Shown here piece after piece: positions 21,131-23,012 of a stretch of 23,012 nucleotides of DNA. The stretch comes from DAOUFU01 sp034429275. GTDB taxonomy: Bacteria > Chloroflexota > Anaerolineae > Aggregatilineales > Aggregatilineaceae. The notes beneath the pieces were generated by a model. That model made no database searches, had not been told where the DNA came from, and worked only from the letters and a program-made list of their open reading frames with translations. The stretch lies in contig DAOUFU010000264.1 in assembly GCA_034429275.1 (NCBI GenBank), positions 1-23,012 on the forward strand. Reading direction: 5' to 3'. Position 1 is the first letter of the stretch. Every line of letters starts with the position of its first letter. The position numbers and the translations under genes are program-made.

Positions 21131-21883
21131 ATGCACCGCTTCTTCATCCCGCCCGATTGGATTCACGGAGACCGCATCACCTTTTTCGAACCGGTTGCTC
21201 ACCAGTTGCGCAGTGTGCTGCGGATGCAGCCGGGCGATGTGATCGTGGCGCTGGACAACCAGGGCTGGGCATATCCGGTCGAACTCACCTACATCGCCAA
21301 AACCCAGGCAGAGGGTACAGTCACCCATCGCGCCCCGGCTGCTAGTGAGCCTGGCCTCCGTCTGACCCTGTTCCAATGTGTGCTAAAAAAGGACAACTTC
21401 GAATGGGTGCTGCAAAAAGGGACTGAGATCGGGGTGACGGCGTTTGTGCCGGTGATCTCGCAGCGCACGGTCGTTGGTGAGGTCAAGACGGCAAAACACG
21501 ACCGCTGGCAGCGCATCATCACCGAAGCAGCAGAACAATCGCGCCGGGGCCGCTGCCCGGCGCTGCATCCACCGCTCCCGCTCACCGAAGCCATAACTCA
21601 GGCCGCCGCCCACGATCTCGCGCTGATCCCCTGGGAAGGCGAATCCACCCACGGCCTACGGGCTGCTCTTGAAACTCCGCGCCGCCGGGGTGTGCAATCC
21701 GCCGCGCTGATTATCGGGCCGGAAGGCGGGTTCGCACCGGACGAGGTCGCGCTGGCGATCAATCACAATGTGCATCCGGTATCGCTTGGGCCGCGCATCT
21801 TGCGCGCCGAGACTGCCGCCATCGCTGCTGCCGCGCTGGTGATCTATGAGCTTGATCCCGGCTGGAATGAGCCAGCCCGCTGA
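21131..21883 (+). CDS. rsmE: 16S rRNA (uracil(1498)-N3)-methyltransferase RsmE
   Basis: The 250-residue product matches RsmE, a SPOUT-class SAM methyltransferase that makes m3U1498 in 16S rRNA, at the P-site next to helix 44. Features: N-terminal PUA-like part (MHRFFIPPDW, HQLRSVLRMQPGD), KKDNFEWVLQKGTEIGVTAF (86-105), RWQRIITEAAEQSRRG, the knot GPEGGF (196-201) and SLGPRILRAETAA (218-230). Length is standard. It begins four bases after the rsmF stop and closes the eight-gene run. A short hairpin follows at 21895-21910. Confidence 0.95.
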   Translation: MHRFFIPPDWIHGDRITFFEPVAHQLRSVLRMQPGDVIVALDNQGWAYPVELTYIAKTQAEGTVTHRAPAASEPGLRLTLFQCVLKKDNFEWVLQKGTEIGVTAFVPVISQRTVVGEVKTAKHDRWQRIITEAAEQSRRGRCPALHPPLPLTEAITQAAAHDLALIPWEGESTHGLRAALETPRRRGVQSAALIIGPEGGFAPDEVALAINHNVHPVSLGPRILRAETAAIAAAALVIYELDPGWNEPAR

Positions 21884-21894
21884 ACAAACACAAA

Positions 21895-21948
21895 CCGGGC
21901 ATGTGCCCGGCTTGCGAATGGCGGCTCAGCGCTCCCCGGCTTAGCCGG
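21895..21948. terminator. Two short GC hairpins between convergent rsmE and zinc-ribbon genes
   Basis: CCGGGC, loop ATGT, GCCCGG at 21895-21910, and CCGGC, TTA, GCCGG at 21936-21948, the second over the stop codon of the minus-strand gene. No U-tracts follow. They may end both convergent transcripts. Confidence 0.45.
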
Positions 21949-22183
21949 AGAACAGCACATCCAGAAACGTGCCGAGGTTATCCTTACCTTCGAGCATACG
22001 CAGGTTGTATACCTCGGTATAGCCGCAGTTGTTGCACGACACAAATACATAGCGATACGCCTGGATTTCAAACAGGCGCGACAGCCCGGTGCCGGACATA
22101 GCCAGGCGTTCGGCGCGCCCGCCATGCTCGTTGCACTTTGGGCAAACAAACTTTTCGGCCATCAGGTCATCCACACGCGCCAT
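21941..22183 (-). CDS. Small zinc-ribbon protein (YpzJ-like, predicted nucleic-acid binding)
   Basis: The 80-residue product has two Cys pairs, CPKC (14-17) and CNNC (50-53) followed by GYTEVYN, and ends in GTFLDVLFSG. This layout (CPKC, central TGTGLSRLFEIQ segment, CNNCGYTE, DxLFG end) matches the small family of predicted nucleic-acid-binding zinc ribbons. It probably binds one zinc ion; its function is unknown. GGAGGAGAG lies before the ATG at 22183, a strong ribosome site. A weak -10-like TATACT is at 22245-22240 on this strand, and the leader holds a 6-bp hairpin at 22208-22222 (CGCGGA, CTT, TCCGCG). Confidence 0.8.
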   Translation of the reverse strand: MARVDDLMAEKFVCPKCNEHGGRAERLAMSGTGLSRLFEIQAYRYVFVSCNNCGYTEVYNLRMLEGKDNLGTFLDVLFSG

Positions 22184-22302
22184 AAACCTCTCTCCTCCAG
22201 GAATTTTCGCGGACTTTCCGCGTGCCGAGAATAGCTATCAGTATACCCTCACTGCGCGCTCCATATATCCCCCAAAGTCTGGGTATGAGGCAATCGTCAC
22301 TG

Positions 22303-22339
22303 ACAAAAAACCTGCGCCAGGCCCCACCCGGCGCAGGTT
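22303..22339 (-). terminator. Intrinsic terminator of the sigma-factor gene
   Basis: On the minus strand, AACCTGCGCC (22339-22330), an 11-base loop, GGCGCAGGTT (22318-22309) and a run of T ending in TTTTTTGTCA. The 10-bp stem plus U-tract is a canonical rho-independent terminator, placed about 110 bases after the gene that ends at 22447. Confidence 0.75.
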
Positions 22340-22446
22340 CAAATAGTTGGGCAGTGAAACAATGTGGTTGATTGAGCGATGCCGGAATGCCTGGCCGGTC
22401 TGCCCATGAATTGAAGCGCAGACATCAGCATCGCTGCGGTTGGCTG

Positions 22447-23012
22447 CTAATCGCGTGACGACGTCTCGCTCATCTCTAACATCCGGCCCCGGACCTCACG
22501 CCGGATCCGCCACACTCTGACCCGCAAGGTGGATGCCTGCTCTCCGGTCATCCTGGCAAGCTCCCGATACGACCGCCCGTGGAAATCCTTTTGCATCAGA
22601 AGCTCGCGGTCTTCTTCATCCAGGGTCCGGATTGCTCTCATCATCAGATTGATAAGCTCGTTTTGGATCATTGCCTCGTCGAGTTCATGAGCCGATCCAT
22701 CACTTAGCCACCAATCATCGGCTTGCCTTTCGTTGTTCTCAATTTCCGAGAAAAGGATCACCTCCGGCTCTTTCTGTAATCCCCGCACATAGGACCTGGC
22801 AACATTGCGAGCTGTTTTCGATAACCAGTTGCGCAGATTTTGCTCGACCATAGCCGGGTCTTTCCAATAGAAAACTCCGCCCTTCCGATAGACAACGATC
22901 ACGATTTCTTCAACCACGTTCTGTGCATGGAACTGAAAATCTGCCTCGATTGCGCGAATGCTTCTGGGGTATCTGGATGCATGAGCGTGGATTGAACGCT
23001 CCGCGAATTTTT
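22447..23012 (-). CDS. ECF-like RNA polymerase sigma factor, 5' end outside the window
   Basis: The frame stays open through the right edge, so the apparent GTG start at 22917 is probably internal: the upstream codons encode a plausible region-2 sequence (RYPRSIRAIEADFQFHAQN). The visible 188 residues hold the end of sigma region 2 (NLRNWLSKTARNVARSYVRGL) and a region 4 helix-turn-helix (LDEEDRELLMQKDFHGRSYRELARMTGEQASTLRVRVWRIRREV, about the last 60 residues). The product would direct RNA polymerase to a special promoter set. The codons look less GC-biased than those of neighbours, with AGA used. The stop is TAG at 22449-22447. No anti-sigma gene is seen downstream; one could lie beyond the terminator only in the opposite direction. 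Confidence 0.75.
   Translation of the reverse strand, partial: KFAERSIHAHASRYPRSIRAIEADFQFHAQNVVEEIVIVVYRKGGVFYWKDPAMVEQNLRNWLSKTARNVARSYVRGLQKEPEVILFSEIENNERQADDWWLSDGSAHELDEAMIQNELINLMMRAIRTLDEEDRELLMQKDFHGRSYRELARMTGEQASTLRVRVWRIRREVRGRMLEMSETSSRD

Noticed and set aside
1..23012. CRISPR arrays, tRNA/rRNA genes, insertion sequences, prophage genes
   Set aside because: No spaced identical repeats, tRNA-like clover-leaf ends, transposase motifs or phage structural genes were seen by eye on either strand.

Overview
The window reads as chromosomal DNA of a GC-rich bacterium, most likely a Chloroflexota (Anaerolineae-like) organism. This is inferred from the gene mix: a tungsten-type aldehyde:ferredoxin oxidoreductase, a DUF4062/NB-ARC/TPR protein, secreted SH3b/Cys-rich proteins and YfhO-type membrane proteins. 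There is no rRNA or tRNA gene, insertion sequence, prophage or CRISPR array. No gene-free stretch exceeds 300 bases.

Left part (1-5995). The 3' end of a RecD2-type helicase gene enters from the left edge. It is followed by an aldehyde ferredoxin oxidoreductase (minus) divergent from an SMP-30-type lactonase (plus), a uronate isomerase (uxaC, minus) behind a LacI-like operator, and a secreted SH3b/Cys-rich protein (plus).

Middle part (6077-12005). A minus-strand pair encodes a DUF4062-NB-ARC-TPR signalling NTPase and, 31 bases downstream, a secreted subtilisin-like protease. Then come a Gfo/Idh/MocA oxidoreductase (minus) with an altered catalytic motif, an RbsD/FucU-type sugar mutarotase (plus) and a KDPG-aldolase-like protein (minus). 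With AOR, SMP-30 and UxaC these form a loose sugar-acid/uronate catabolic neighbourhood.

Right part (12234-21883). Eight plus-strand genes are packed with overlaps or tiny gaps: hutH, a YfhO-like membrane protein, rsmI, a divergent tgt, two tandem paralogues of the ArmA/Rmt-type 16S rRNA m7G1405 methyltransferase family, rsmF and rsmE. By homology RsmI, Rmt, RsmF and RsmE act on C1402, G1405, C1407 and U1498 of 16S rRNA (E. coli numbering), all in or beside the helix-44 decoding centre. Tgt acts on the tRNA wobble base. This looks like a decoding-centre modification operon in which a family known mainly for aminoglycoside resistance sits, duplicated, among housekeeping rRNA methyltransferases. 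It is the most notable content of the window.

Right end (21941-23012). A small zinc-ribbon protein (minus) and the 3' part of an ECF-like sigma factor gene (minus, running off the right edge) with a canonical intrinsic terminator.
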